64,000 bases of DNA from Bacteroidota bacterium (GCA_016711505.1 JADJSV010000009.1:1-64000), one strand, 5' to 3'; counted from the first letter of the stretch, positions 35,778-45,172 are shown. The notes: generated from the sequence alone by a model not told the origin. A program made the numbers and translations.

Positions 35778-37238
35778 TTATCCTATCTTCTCCTCCAGCC
35801 ACAACCGATAATTTAAAATGTCGGCATCAGCAGCTTCTTTGTTGGAAGGAGTCAGAATGAGGTTTTTTATTTTGGTCATCAACGTTTTTTCTTTTCGAAG
35901 TGAATCGGTTTTGATCAGGTTTGAAATGGCTTCTATCATCAATACTTCTCTTTCATTTGATTTACGGGTGAAGAAATCGTTGTATTCTTTTTTAATAAGA
36001 CGGATTTTATTTTCAAGTACGTCAAAGTCTTTCAACTCATAACGGATCATCAATTCAGCAATAGCGATTTTAAATTGCAACGACTGATCGGCAGTTATAT
36101 AACCCTTCAGAATAAAAAGTTTATTCAGGCTCCGGATTGACTGATGATAATCTTTCGTATCAAAATATGAAACTGATAAATTCAGGTAGATAAACATTTC
36201 ATAGAATGGAACAGAAACGATCTTTTCATTCGTCCGCATTTCATTTAAAATTTCAATAGCCCGGCCACGGTCAGATTTACTGTAATTGATCACCAATGAA
36301 TTGTAATAAAAGAACAAATACTTGTCATAAAGCGACCGGCTAAATTCTTCCATTGCTTCACGCAATTTATTTGCATACACCAATGACTCTTTCACTTTGT
36401 TGTTCTTGAATAAAGCATTGATGATGTAAACAAGCATTTGAAGTTTTACATCATGATTTGTTTTATTAAAAAGTTTGTCGGATGTAAAATCGCCAAATGT
36501 TTTTAGCAGATATTCTTCAAGTGAAAAATAATCCCGTTTCTGCAATAAGATCTGACTAACGGAGTGATAGATCTTAAAACGCAACATCGGACTTTTCTGC
36601 AATTCTACATCTGATGAATATTGTTTGACCGTTTGTTCAAGAAGTTCGAGGACAGGGTTTTCATCTGACGAAAAATTTTGTGTAACCTTCATTTTATAAC
36701 TTACAACGGCCAATACATCATCGATCGTTCTCACTTTTCTTATCTGTTCATGGTTTTGTAAACGGAGTTGGATGTATTTTTCAGGATCGATGCTTACCAT
36801 CTCATGTGAGAGCCGGATGTAGTCACCATAAATTATATCCAGCAATTCTGCATTCTCGGTTTTGAGGGCTTGCGCTTCTGCCTTTTTTAAAAAATACAAT
36901 GTTGTTTTTGTATTGTTCTTTCCTAAAAAATATTTCGCCAGAGAAAGCAAATGCAACAGATATAAATTTTCGTCATCATCAACATGCTGTAACATCAGAC
37001 TTTTATTCAGATCCGCAAGCAATCGATTTCTTAAGCGGTAGAACGCATTCTTATCGCTCTTACGATAAAGTGTATGAACGATCTTTTCTTCATCGTATTC
37101 GTCGCCCGACTTCCGCATGTAGTCGAACAGTTTTTCATCCATCCTGTCTTCATGGTAATGACTTCTGCCCATAAAGAGCTTGAAGAAACGAACTTGTTCC
37201 TTCGACATACCTGAAACGATAGAATTTAATACATCCAT
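35778..37238 (-). CDS. Large helical protein of unknown function
   Basis: 486 residues, almost all predicted helix, with no signal peptide or membrane segment, so probably cytoplasmic. The N-terminus ('SKEQVRFFKLFMGRSHYHEDRMDEKLFDYMR', with 'KNAFYRLRNRLLADLNKSLM') resembles a compact helical domain, perhaps nucleic-acid or protein binding. The rest looks like irregular TPR-type hairpins ('YYNSLVINYSKSDRGRAIEILNEM', 'IYLNLSVSYFDTKDYHQSIRSL'). I recognise it only as a Bacteroidota-type conserved protein, not by name. No operon partners. ATG at 37238. Confident as a gene, not as a function. Confidence 0.7.
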   Translation of the reverse strand: MDVLNSIVSGMSKEQVRFFKLFMGRSHYHEDRMDEKLFDYMRKSGDEYDEEKIVHTLYRKSDKNAFYRLRNRLLADLNKSLMLQHVDDDENLYLLHLLSLAKYFLGKNNTKTTLYFLKKAEAQALKTENAELLDIIYGDYIRLSHEMVSIDPEKYIQLRLQNHEQIRKVRTIDDVLAVVSYKMKVTQNFSSDENPVLELLEQTVKQYSSDVELQKSPMLRFKIYHSVSQILLQKRDYFSLEEYLLKTFGDFTSDKLFNKTNHDVKLQMLVYIINALFKNNKVKESLVYANKLREAMEEFSRSLYDKYLFFYYNSLVINYSKSDRGRAIEILNEMRTNEKIVSVPFYEMFIYLNLSVSYFDTKDYHQSIRSLNKLFILKGYITADQSLQFKIAIAELMIRYELKDFDVLENKIRLIKKEYNDFFTRKSNEREVLMIEAISNLIKTDSLRKEKTLMTKIKNLILTPSNKEAADADILNYRLWLEEKIG

Positions 37239-37375
37239 GACAAAATTATTCTCAAAAAAGCTGATTTTTAGCTTGAATTTGCAATTACACCTATTTTGAA
37301 TAAGTAAGAAATATAAAAAATTAAATAGTGTCTGTCAAGGCATTGTTTAAATTTGATTATTCAAATAAGAACAGA

Positions 37376-38068
37376 ATGAAAATACGCTACATACTTTTGA
37401 CCCTTTTCATGGCAGGAACTTTCCTGTCGTCTAATGCACAGGTGCATTTACAGATTTCAAGTCTGAGCAGATTCCCTGTTTCACCGACTGATACTGCTTA
37501 TGAAAGTCTGACCTACGACAGCATCCTGATCCAGGTTCAGAACATTGGCAATACTCTTCTGAATGCTGATAACATTACGATTTTTATACAGGGAGGGACG
37601 CCTGCATCAGGGCCTGATATCCTCTATGAGGACACCAATGCGCTTTACTCTATTCAGCTCGGCAGTTCGGCATTGATCAATGCATCTGGCTTTGTTTTTA
37701 AGCCTACGCATTTTGAAGATGGAGATAATATTGTAGTTGTTTGGCCACAGGCCAGAACCACTCCTCATATATCAGACAGTCTTACTTTTCATATCTATTA
37801 TGTTTCTCTGCTTGGTGGTTTAACAAACATAGCCGAAGAACCGGTTATTATCAGTCCAAACCCTTTAAACGATTTTGTTGCCCTCGAAATTCCGTTAAAT
37901 ATAGCTGCTAAACAGGTAAGAATTGTCGATATGTTGGGACGAACAGTCATTAAATTGAACGAAGGGTTCAACTATATTCCAACGACCGACTGGACTCCGG
38001 GTATGTACATTCTGCAATACACCGACAAATCCGGTAAGCCCGTTAGCAGAAGGTTGATTAAAAGGTAA
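37376..38068 (+). CDS. Small secreted protein with T9SS type A tail
   Basis: 230 residues: signal peptide (MKIRYILLTLFMAGTFLSSNAQ), a beta-rich domain of about 140 residues ('DSILIQVQNIGNTLLNADNITIFIQ', 'DGDNIVVVWPQA') that reads like an extracellular Ig/CARDB-type fold, and a type A sorting domain ('IISPNPLNDFVALEI', 'TPGMYILQYTDKSG', 'RRLIKR'). It should be exported by T9SS and anchored at the surface. The ligand is unknown. ATG at 37376 is chosen over an upstream GTG at 37328 because it starts the signal peptide. Intact frame. Confidence 0.8.
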   Translation: MKIRYILLTLFMAGTFLSSNAQVHLQISSLSRFPVSPTDTAYESLTYDSILIQVQNIGNTLLNADNITIFIQGGTPASGPDILYEDTNALYSIQLGSSALINASGFVFKPTHFEDGDNIVVVWPQARTTPHISDSLTFHIYYVSLLGGLTNIAEEPVIISPNPLNDFVALEIPLNIAAKQVRIVDMLGRTVIKLNEGFNYIPTTDWTPGMYILQYTDKSGKPVSRRLIKR

Positions 38069-38148
38069 GTGGAAATTGGTAAGTTGTGATTAGCACTGTA
38101 CACCGGATTGAATGTGTTATTAGTTATTCGTTATTAACTATTCGTCCC

Positions 38149-38156
38149 TATCTTTG
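38149..38156 (+). promoter_or_regulatory. -7 box of ispG
   Basis: TATCTTTG matches TAnnTTTG fully and lies 15 bases before the ispG ATG. The -33 region lacks a clear TTTG; it is occupied by GTTATTA/GTTATTC iterations. Confidence 0.6.
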
Positions 38157-38170
38157 TTCTTTCTAAAATT

Positions 38171-40150
38171 ATGGAACAAAAAAACCTCGAAGGAGGCTAT
38201 TGTCGCAGTTTAACAGCTTATGAAAGATTGATCACCCGTGAAGTGAAAGTGGGTGATCTTATCATTGGCGGAAATCATCCGATCAGGATTCAGTCGATGA
38301 CGACAACTGATACGATGGATACAATTGCAACTGTTGAGCAGAGTATCAGAATGATCGATGCCGGTTGCGAACTGGTTCGCATTACAGCGCCAAGTCTGAA
38401 CGACGCAAAAAATTTAGCCAACATCCGAAACGAACTCAAGAAACGTGGCTATACGGTTCCTTTGATCGCTGATATTCATTTCACACCAAATGCTGCAGAA
38501 GCTGCTGCAAGAATCGTTGAGAAAGTTCGTGTGAATCCGGGAAACTATGCAGACAAAAAGAAATTTGAAACGATAGATTATTCCGATTCAACTTATGAAG
38601 AAGAACTTGATCGCATCCGTGAACGATTTGTTCCACTCGTAAAGATCTGTAAAGAATACGGAACCGCTATGCGAATCGGAACTAACCATGGCTCTTTAAG
38701 TGACAGGATCATGAGTCGCTATGGAGATACTCCATTGGGCATGGTTGAATCAGCTTTGGAATTTTTACGTATTTGTGAAGATGAAAATTATTTCAATATC
38801 GTTTTGTCGATGAAGGCAAGTAATCCGCAGGTGATGGTTCAAGCCTATCGTTTGTTGATTGCGAAAATGAATTCTGCCGGTATGAATTATCCACTACATC
38901 TCGGAGTAACAGAAGCCGGTGAAGGAGAAGACGGACGAATTAAATCTGCAGCAGGTATCGGAACATTACTTGAAGATGGTATTGGCGATACTATTCGTGT
39001 TTCGTTAACAGAAGATCCGGAATTTGAGATCCCTGTTGCTAAAGCACTTGTTGACCGGTATTCAAAGCGTAAAGTTCTATCTAAACCAATTCACGACATT
39101 ACAATTACCGGAAAATTGAATATTGAATCGGATCTTCAATTATCATATTCACCATTTGAATATCAAAGAAGAAAAAGTACTCCTGTTGGAAATTTTGGCG
39201 GACATGATGTCCCCCGGGTAATTGCAGATTTAAGTGGGCTTGAAAACATTTCTGCTGCAGCATTATTTTCATGTGGATATCAATATGTGGTTGATGCTGA
39301 CAAATGGAATATCGGCGACCAGGCTTGTGATTATATTTTCACCGGAAACAATCAGGTAGACTTTGATATTCCCGGAACACTGGGAGTTATTGTCAATCAA
39401 AAATCGTGGGAGCAAAACAGGATCAGAAATTATCCGCTTTTTACTTTTAACGAATATCTGAATTCAGAAATAAGATCAGCTTCATTGAACTTTGTTTTAG
39501 TTACAATTGAAGATATTTTTAGCGATACATTTAATTCAATAAAAAAATTCAGTTCAACTACAGTTTTAGTTTTTGAAACAGAAAATGAACATGGCATGGC
39601 TGAACAGCGCCGGATGTTTATTGAATTAAACAGATGTAAAATTGATTTACCTGTTATCATCCGCAGATCATATTCTCTTGACAACGTCGATGAAATCTCG
39701 CTTTATGCATCAACAGATAATGGCGCATTGTTCCTTGATGGTTTTGGTGATGGAATCTGGATCTCAGCTCCTCGCATTACTGCAAGAAAGCAATTGAATT
39801 CAACAGCTTTTGGAATTCTTCAGGCAAGCAGAACAAGAATATCTAAAACAGAATACATCAGTTGTCCGAGTTGTGGCCGTACATTATTCGACTTGCAGGA
39901 AACAACAGCAAAGATCCGAACAAGAACTGATCACTTAAAAGGAATTAAAATTGGGATAATGGGTTGTATAGTGAATGGTCCCGGAGAAATGGCAGATGCT
40001 GATTATGGATATGTCGGAACCGGAGTTGGAAAGATCACACTCTATAAAGGAAGAGAAGTTGTCTCAAGAAACATAGACTCTGAAAAAGCTGTAGACGAGT
40101 TGATCAATCTTATCAGGGAAAACGGAGATTGGGTAGAGCGAAGAAGTTAG
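38171..40150 (+). CDS. ispG: 4-hydroxy-3-methylbut-2-enyl diphosphate synthase, long Bacteroidota form
   Basis: 659 residues. It carries out the penultimate step of the MEP isoprenoid pathway, reductively opening MEcPP to HMBPP with a 4Fe-4S cluster. The N-terminal TIM-barrel domain is evident ('IGGNHPIRIQSMTTTDT', 'PLIADIHFTPNAA.AAA', 'VRVNPGNY', 'GTNHGSLS'). The C-terminal cluster domain has 'ISCPSCGRTLFDL' and 'IGIMGCIVNGPGEMADADYGYVG', giving the three Cys ligands and the conserved Glu. Between them lies the ~260-residue insert that distinguishes the plant, chlamydial and Bacteroidota form from the ~370-residue E. coli type. Complete, with ATG at 38171 just after a consensus -7 box. It converges with a methyltransferase gene only four bases away. 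Confidence 0.95.
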   Translation: MEQKNLEGGYCRSLTAYERLITREVKVGDLIIGGNHPIRIQSMTTTDTMDTIATVEQSIRMIDAGCELVRITAPSLNDAKNLANIRNELKKRGYTVPLIADIHFTPNAAEAAARIVEKVRVNPGNYADKKKFETIDYSDSTYEEELDRIRERFVPLVKICKEYGTAMRIGTNHGSLSDRIMSRYGDTPLGMVESALEFLRICEDENYFNIVLSMKASNPQVMVQAYRLLIAKMNSAGMNYPLHLGVTEAGEGEDGRIKSAAGIGTLLEDGIGDTIRVSLTEDPEFEIPVAKALVDRYSKRKVLSKPIHDITITGKLNIESDLQLSYSPFEYQRRKSTPVGNFGGHDVPRVIADLSGLENISAAALFSCGYQYVVDADKWNIGDQACDYIFTGNNQVDFDIPGTLGVIVNQKSWEQNRIRNYPLFTFNEYLNSEIRSASLNFVLVTIEDIFSDTFNSIKKFSSTTVLVFETENEHGMAEQRRMFIELNRCKIDLPVIIRRSYSLDNVDEISLYASTDNGALFLDGFGDGIWISAPRITARKQLNSTAFGILQASRTRISKTEYISCPSCGRTLFDLQETTAKIRTRTDHLKGIKIGIMGCIVNGPGEMADADYGYVGTGVGKITLYKGREVVSRNIDSEKAVDELINLIRENGDWVERRS

Positions 40151-40154
40151 AATT

Positions 40155-41057
40155 TTAAAGTTTCTCTATTACAACAATTAATTGCATTCCTGTTTTGGTC
40201 TTTTCCATAAATTTACGAAGTACACTATTTAAAAACGAAGGCAGGTAAGTAGGTCCGACAAAATAATGGTGGTCAACTACTTTATAGTTATTTATTGCGC
40301 CATTTAATTTGAACGACTTCAAGTCGAATTCGAAAAGATGGTATGGCGGATGCATCGGACTTATATTTGCCACAAAAGGCTGAAACGTAAATTTGTAGAA
40401 TAGATTAAAAATTTTGTTTACAGTCCATGAAGAATTAGGAACTTCAATTTCAATTTTGCCACCTTTCTTAACGTATTGAAGAGCTTGTTTCAAGCTTTCA
40501 GAGGGCGAAGCGAGGTGCTCAAGTACAGCACCCATATTTATGTAATCAAAATAGTCATTCTGAAATTTTGCATTTTCAATAGAGCTCCGGACTATTCTTG
40601 ATTCGGGTATTCCGGTTTTTTTTATAGCATAATCACAAAATTCTTCTGATGGTTCTACTCCTATTACATCCAGTCCTGCATCAAGCATTGCTTTCATTGC
40701 AAAACCAACACCGATACCAATGTCCAGAATTTTTCCATTCTGGCCCCCGTACCTGGTTGCTTTCAGTACTCTTGCATTATTACCGATGATATCGGGTTTA
40801 AAATAGCTTTCATTCCAATATTCAGCAGGTTCTACTCCATAATGATCCTGAATATTTATCGGCAATGGTTGCGGATTAGAAAAGATCAATCCACAGTTCA
40901 TGCATTTCTGAATTGAAGTGATCAATGCAGGTTTTCGCCTCGGATTTTTACCTTGAGAACGATCCATCCTTCGACCTACCATTTTAAACCTGGTAGATGG
41001 ACATTTACACATATCACATTCAGTGATATACCTGAATTTATAGGAGATTTCTTTCAA
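40155..41057 (-). CDS. SAM-dependent methyltransferase with N-terminal zinc-binding motif
   Basis: 300 residues. Two CxxC pairs (CDMC near residue 15 and CMNC near residue 52) form a probable zinc ribbon, as in the Methyltransf_13/23 group. The methyltransferase core follows with motif I 'ILDIGIGVGFAMKAMLDAG', 'VIGVEPSEEF', 'DYINMGAVLEHLASP' and 'YVKKGGKIEIEVPN'. Proteins of this build often act on sugars of surface polysaccharides, but no sugar cluster is present here. In motif I the last G of the usual GxGxG is replaced in part (GIGVGF), which is within family variation. ATG at 41057. Single gene; the following operon is on the same strand. Confidence 0.83.
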   Translation of the reverse strand: MKEISYKFRYITECDMCKCPSTRFKMVGRRMDRSQGKNPRRKPALITSIQKCMNCGLIFSNPQPLPINIQDHYGVEPAEYWNESYFKPDIIGNNARVLKATRYGGQNGKILDIGIGVGFAMKAMLDAGLDVIGVEPSEEFCDYAIKKTGIPESRIVRSSIENAKFQNDYFDYINMGAVLEHLASPSESLKQALQYVKKGGKIEIEVPNSSWTVNKIFNLFYKFTFQPFVANISPMHPPYHLFEFDLKSFKLNGAINNYKVVDHHYFVGPTYLPSFLNSVLRKFMEKTKTGMQLIVVIEKL

Positions 41058-41142
41058 TCGTGTCGTTGAATTATTCTACAAAGAACAAAAAAGAATTGAA
41101 CAATCCATGGGGTTATCAAACTTTTAAGGCACCCTTTTGACT

Positions 41143-41433
41143 TTATTTTTTGATGTAATTCTGGAGAGCCTTAACATATCCTTCAAATGCTGCGATTCCT
41201 TTCTTTGTAATTTGTACGGTTGTCAATGGATAATTATCACGGAAAGTTTTCTCAACGGAAATGTAATCAGCCTCACTCAATTTTGAGATCTGCACACTCA
41301 AGTTTCCTGCTGTGGCTCCTGTCTTTTCCTTCAAATAAGAAAACTCCGCCTCTTTTACGCCGATGAGTACCGACATAATTGCGAGGCGAAGTTGCGAATG
41401 TAAAAGTGGATCTAATTCATCAAACATATTCAC
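41143..41433 (-). CDS. Winged-helix transcriptional regulator (HTH_34-like)
   Basis: 96 residues: 'LDPLLHSQLRLAIMSVLIGVKEAEFSYLKEKTGATAGNLSVQISKLSEADYISVEKTF...TTVQITKKGIAAFEGYVKAL'. This is the pattern of the winged-helix DNA-binding family related to MarR/ArsR (HTH_34), with no ligand domain. It is the last gene of a run with the membrane protein (11 bases upstream), the TPR-like protein and the TonB-dependent receptor. The same pairing of a small winged-helix protein and a multi-span membrane protein is common in Bacteroidota. Autoregulation of the operon is a plausible guess. Confidence 0.85.
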   Translation of the reverse strand: MNMFDELDPLLHSQLRLAIMSVLIGVKEAEFSYLKEKTGATAGNLSVQISKLSEADYISVEKTFRDNYPLTTVQITKKGIAAFEGYVKALQNYIKK

Positions 41434-41444
41434 TGTGTTAGTAT

Positions 41445-42026
41445 TCAGGAAGCTTTCTTAAACTTATTCTTGAGCATATGTCCTGGTATTATGTAACCAA
41501 GCAGTACGGCAAAGGCAAGGGCAATTAATTGCTGTTCAAAAAAAAGAAAGAAAGAAAAAGCTGCAAGGATCCAGTTGATGATCCCGCCTACAATGAGAGG
41601 TTTAAATTTCAATGCTCCTCCGGAAATAAATAACCAGAAGCCATACACAATCATTACCATCGGATAAGTATTTAATTGCAACTTCGACATGAAGAAGAGT
41701 ACCATAAATAGTGAAACTAAAAATGATACCAATACATATTTCATCAATGAATCGATATATGATTTCACTTTAACTTTCTTTTCCTGTCTGCTGCCATAGA
41801 TTGAAGTAACTATTCCGGCGGCCGGCATTAAGATCATCCAGCCTATATATGGATATTCATAATCGATCTTCAACAGAACAAAATTCAGAACCGTTGCAGC
41901 AAAAACTGTCCACCCCCAAAGCAGAAAATAAAAGCTCTCATCTTCCACTTCATGTTGGGCTGTCCTTATCATTCGTTCGATAAGTTCAAGACCTTGTTCA
42001 GAATTAATTATTTTATCATTTTCCAT
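41445..42026 (-). CDS. Five-TM integral membrane protein paired with the winged-helix regulator
   Basis: 193 residues with a short soluble N-terminus ('EQGLELIERMIRTAQHEVEDESFYFLLWGWTVF') and about five hydrophobic segments (for example FYFLLWGWTVFAATVLNFVL, YVLVSFLVSLFMVLFFM, MVMIVYGFWLFISGGAL, IALAFAVLLGYIIPGHML). The family is known to me only as a conserved Bacteroidota membrane protein that sits next to small winged-helix regulators. No catalytic motif is visible. It could be a sensor or an anti-regulator partner, which is inference. ATG at 42026. Part of the operon 44891 to 41143. Confidence 0.75.
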   Translation of the reverse strand: MENDKIINSEQGLELIERMIRTAQHEVEDESFYFLLWGWTVFAATVLNFVLLKIDYEYPYIGWMILMPAAGIVTSIYGSRQEKKVKVKSYIDSLMKYVLVSFLVSLFMVLFFMSKLQLNTYPMVMIVYGFWLFISGGALKFKPLIVGGIINWILAAFSFFLFFEQQLIALAFAVLLGYIIPGHMLKNKFKKAS

Positions 42027-42063
42027 ATTATTTCTTTTAAAGAATTATGAAACACTATACCTT

Positions 42064-42702
42064 TTATTTGCATTGCTCTAAAAGTTGTTCAGTTACTGCT
42101 TGTCCCCAATGAGGAACGATCTTATTTATCGGTTTTTCAGCTTTAAATTTATCCAACGCAGTCTGAAGAACAGGTAAAGCTTTATCTTTTCCACCACCAT
42201 AATTTGCAGGAGTGTAAAATAGTCCGGAACCTTTCAGAAAATATGCACGTGGATTTTCCGGATTTAACATCAGCGATCTTTCAGTAAGCATTCCTGATTT
42301 AGGTCCAAGTTTTTGCCCTCGAGTCATCGGATCGATACTGATCTTCATTGAATTCACCCATGACTGAATCACAACGATCTCAGAGTTGTCAGGACTGATT
42401 TCATCAGCACGATTGATAATTGCTTCGGCTTTATCAAAGTACTCGTCCTTCTTTGCAGGAGTTTCCTGTTTCATGCCGATCATTACAGTGCAGAAAGCCT
42501 GGTAATACAACGGTAGCCATTCAGTAAGATTTGCATTTGCAATCCGTTCGAAGGTATTATTCGCAACGCTGTATGTTGTAATTTCTGTTGCAGAGTCGAG
42601 CATTGCAACATTTCTTTCCATGACAGCCATATATTTCGGATCACCTGCTTTTGAAGAAATGGAGATCACACTGATTAGGAGAATAAAAAGAATCTTTTTC
42701 AT
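42064..42702 (-). CDS. Exported TPR-like protein
   Basis: 212 residues with a signal peptide (MKKILFILLISVISISSKA). The mature part is helical with TPR-like spacing ('EWLPLYYQAFCTVMIGM', 'YFDKAEAIINRADEISPDNSEIVVIQSWVNSM', 'MLNPENPRAYFLKGSGLFYTP'). A short 'NYGGGKDKALPVLQTALDKF' segment closes the last hairpin. It is probably periplasmic and may bind a partner of the TonB receptor encoded 35 bases upstream. I do not recognise a named family. ATG at 42702. Same strand and close spacing support an operon. Confidence 0.7.
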   Translation of the reverse strand: MKKILFILLISVISISSKAGDPKYMAVMERNVAMLDSATEITTYSVANNTFERIANANLTEWLPLYYQAFCTVMIGMKQETPAKKDEYFDKAEAIINRADEISPDNSEIVVIQSWVNSMKISIDPMTRGQKLGPKSGMLTERSLMLNPENPRAYFLKGSGLFYTPANYGGGKDKALPVLQTALDKFKAEKPINKIVPHWGQAVTEQLLEQCK

Positions 42703-42737
42703 GAGTTTTTTGTTTTGAAGTAGTGTATGAGTATTAC

Positions 42738-44891
42738 TTAATTGAATTTATCAGAATCATCTTTTTGTGAACCAATATTGACGAACATTCCTATAAAGAA
42801 AAATCTCGCTGATGTCGGTCCAACTTCCTGTCTTCTTGAACCATCGGAAGAATAATTATAGGAGAAAACATTTTTCACTCCCGGCACATTGTTAACGGAG
42901 AATACAAGTACCGTGAATGATTTTTTAATACTTGTAAGGTAACTGAAACTCACACTCAGGTTATGATAATCACGGGTGCGGTCACTAAGAAAGTCAGGAT
43001 TATTGGGATTGTAATATGGCCGACCGGTGCTATATCCGTATGTGAGACTCGGCGCTAAACTTATCTTTGGAAAGAAATATTTGAACACTATACTACCTGT
43101 ATGATTCGCAGCAAAAGTTGGCATTGCTTCCTTTTCAAAATTATTGTACAATCTTTTTGTATCGAGAAAAGAATATGAGATCCAGTAATCAGCTCTTTTA
43201 ATTGTTTTCTTATCACGATAAAAAAATTCAATTCCTCTTGAATGTCCGTATCCATTATTCGTTCCCGAAAAATTATTCTGATTTAAGTAGAACAAGTTGC
43301 TGTAATCTTTATAATATGTTTCTATTCTATAAGTACGTTTATCACTTACATATTGATAATTCAGAATGTAATGCGTTGCCTGTTCGAAATTCAAACCGGT
43401 ATTTGTATAACTCAGTATGTTATTTTTTTGCGGCACTTGGTAAAAATCGCCGTATGCAAAAGAGAACTGACTGAATTCACCGGTTTTATATGCCAGCGAA
43501 ATTCTTGGAGCAAGATTTTGTTTACTCAGGATTTCAGAATTCTCTCCTCTGAGTCCAATTCTTGAAACCAGTTTCGTAGTTATGTAAAGATCTGCTTCGA
43601 CAAATGCTGCAGTATATTTTTCTTTGAATTCAGTTGATGAGAATGTGGAGTAAGCTGTTGAACTATTCACATTTTGAAATTCTCCACCAAATCGTATGAC
43701 AGAAAGTTCGCTGATAGGATGAGAAAAAGATAATCTTGTTTCAAGAAATGAATTTTTATTCTGAATCGGAAAATCATTTATAAAAATGAAATCTTTATTA
43801 TCACTATAAGATGCAGCAGCATTTAATGTCCATGATTTCAAAACTATTTCTTTATAAGACAGGGAAGAATAAAAATTATTGTTGCGTAAACTAAAATCAT
43901 ATTTTCTTTCCAAGAGTGGATCTGCTGTATCAGAAACTGCAAGCGCAAGTTCATTCCATGAATAAGAAGCAAATGCTTTCAGCAATCCTGTCTTGGAAGT
44001 TTTATGACGCATAATGAAAGATCCGTTAGCAGCACGTGGTGATTTTTTCCAGTCGCGGTTCTGTGAAAACAATTTAAAATATGGACCAAGATCTGTGTAA
44101 CCGCCAAAAACTCCGATTGATGTTTTTTTATTTTTAAGAAGTTTTGTTGTACCTCCACTTAATCCTATTGACATGACGCCGATATTTGTCATACTTTGAT
44201 CAGGGAAATCCTGTGATTCCAGAATTAAAACAGACGACATAGCTTGACCGTATTGCGCCGAATAACCTCCGCTACTGAATGAAGTTCCTTTGAAAAGGAA
44301 AGGAGAAAATCTTCCACGTTGTGGTACATCAGGAACCGAAGAGAAATATGGATTGTCGACGAGTAAACCATCGATGTATGTTTTTGTTTCCGATGCATCG
44401 CCACCTCGAACAAAGAGTCCTTCTCTTTCACCTACTAAACCTGTACCCGGTAATGTTTGTATTGCACCATAGATATCACCGGAAGCTCCGGCTGTTGTAA
44501 CAATGTCGAGCGGACGAAGCATTACCATTTTCTTTTCATCACTTGCTTCGAAAGAACCTGCGGAGATGGTTACCGTTTTCAATTCACTCACTGCATCTTT
44601 TAAAATGATATTGATAGAGAGTGGTTGTGATGACAAAGAAATTTTTTGTTCAAATGCCTGAAAGCCGATTGAAGTAGCGGCCAGGATTTTTTCTCCTGTC
44701 TCTGTTGTTTCGAAAGAATATTTTCCGGCTGCATCGGAAGTTGCGCCATCATAAGTGTCTTTGATGAAAATGTTAACGCCCGGAAGACTTACACCTTTTG
44801 AATCCTTGACGGTCCCGAAAATGGTCGTCTGGCCTGAAGCGGTTACCTGAATAAGTAGCAGGCTAAATAGTAGGAGTAGTTTTGTTTTCAT
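42738..44891 (-). CDS. TonB-dependent receptor with N-terminal carboxypeptidase-regulatory-like domain
   Basis: 717 residues. Signal peptide (1-20), a CarboxypepD_reg-like domain (about 22-105: 'TIFGTVKDSKGVSLPGVNIFIKDT'), a plug domain (about 125-230: 'GAIQTLPGTGLVGEREGLFVRGGDASETKTYIDGLLVDNP') and a beta barrel (about 240-717) with alternating aromatic strands. It is an outer-membrane importer energised by TonB-ExbBD; the substrate cannot be read from the sequence. It has no SusD partner next to it, so it is unlikely to be a Sus-type glycan importer. It heads a four-gene run with a TPR-like protein, a membrane protein and a winged-helix regulator, driven by the near-perfect promoter at 44907-44938. 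ATG at 44891. Confidence 0.9.
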   Translation of the reverse strand: MKTKLLLLFSLLLIQVTASGQTTIFGTVKDSKGVSLPGVNIFIKDTYDGATSDAAGKYSFETTETGEKILAATSIGFQAFEQKISLSSQPLSINIILKDAVSELKTVTISAGSFEASDEKKMVMLRPLDIVTTAGASGDIYGAIQTLPGTGLVGEREGLFVRGGDASETKTYIDGLLVDNPYFSSVPDVPQRGRFSPFLFKGTSFSSGGYSAQYGQAMSSVLILESQDFPDQSMTNIGVMSIGLSGGTTKLLKNKKTSIGVFGGYTDLGPYFKLFSQNRDWKKSPRAANGSFIMRHKTSKTGLLKAFASYSWNELALAVSDTADPLLERKYDFSLRNNNFYSSLSYKEIVLKSWTLNAAASYSDNKDFIFINDFPIQNKNSFLETRLSFSHPISELSVIRFGGEFQNVNSSTAYSTFSSTEFKEKYTAAFVEADLYITTKLVSRIGLRGENSEILSKQNLAPRISLAYKTGEFSQFSFAYGDFYQVPQKNNILSYTNTGLNFEQATHYILNYQYVSDKRTYRIETYYKDYSNLFYLNQNNFSGTNNGYGHSRGIEFFYRDKKTIKRADYWISYSFLDTKRLYNNFEKEAMPTFAANHTGSIVFKYFFPKISLAPSLTYGYSTGRPYYNPNNPDFLSDRTRDYHNLSVSFSYLTSIKKSFTVLVFSVNNVPGVKNVFSYNYSSDGSRRQEVGPTSARFFFIGMFVNIGSQKDDSDKFN

Positions 44892-44906
44892 GACCTAATT
44901 ACATGA

Positions 44907-44938
44907 CAAACATAAATTAGTTTACGTTATAAACCAAA
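44907..44938 (-). promoter_or_regulatory. Near-perfect promoter of the TonB-receptor operon
   Basis: On the minus strand, TTTG (44935-44938), a 20-base spacer and TATGTTTG (44907-44914) match the Bacteroidota consensus. The -7 box ends 16 bases before the ATG. Confidence 0.8.
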
Positions 44939-45008
44939 TTAAATGCACGAAAAATTTGTATTTTATTGTATTTGAGATGTTTATGGGTTTGGGTATTTCA
45001 GAAAAAAA

Positions 45009-45169
45009 TTAAACACGGAGAAAAAGGAGTAAAAAAGGGAGAAAAAGGAGAATAAGAGGTTAATGTCTTTCGCAGCAGTCCATTTCATTTCACTTCACTT
45101 CATTTTACTTCATTTTACTTCATTCAATTTTTCTCCCTTTTTTCCTCCTTTTTCTCTGTGTTTAAAAAA
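45009..45169. repeat. Long purine/pyrimidine inverted repeat at the kynA 3' end
   Basis: The left arm TTAAACACGGAGAAAAAGGAG... (45009-45047) pairs with the right arm ending CTTTTTCTCTGTGTTTAA (45129-45165). The loop includes pentamer iterations (CATTT/CACTT/TACTT) at 45080-45125. It lies three bases after the kynA stop and can terminate it. The arms begin like those at 22526. Confidence 0.7.
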
Positions 45170-45172
45170 ATA

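Noticed and set aside
35818..36042. 74-aa plus-strand ORF near 35.8 kb
   Set aside because: It lies opposite the large helical protein gene, which has a long, consistent coding frame.
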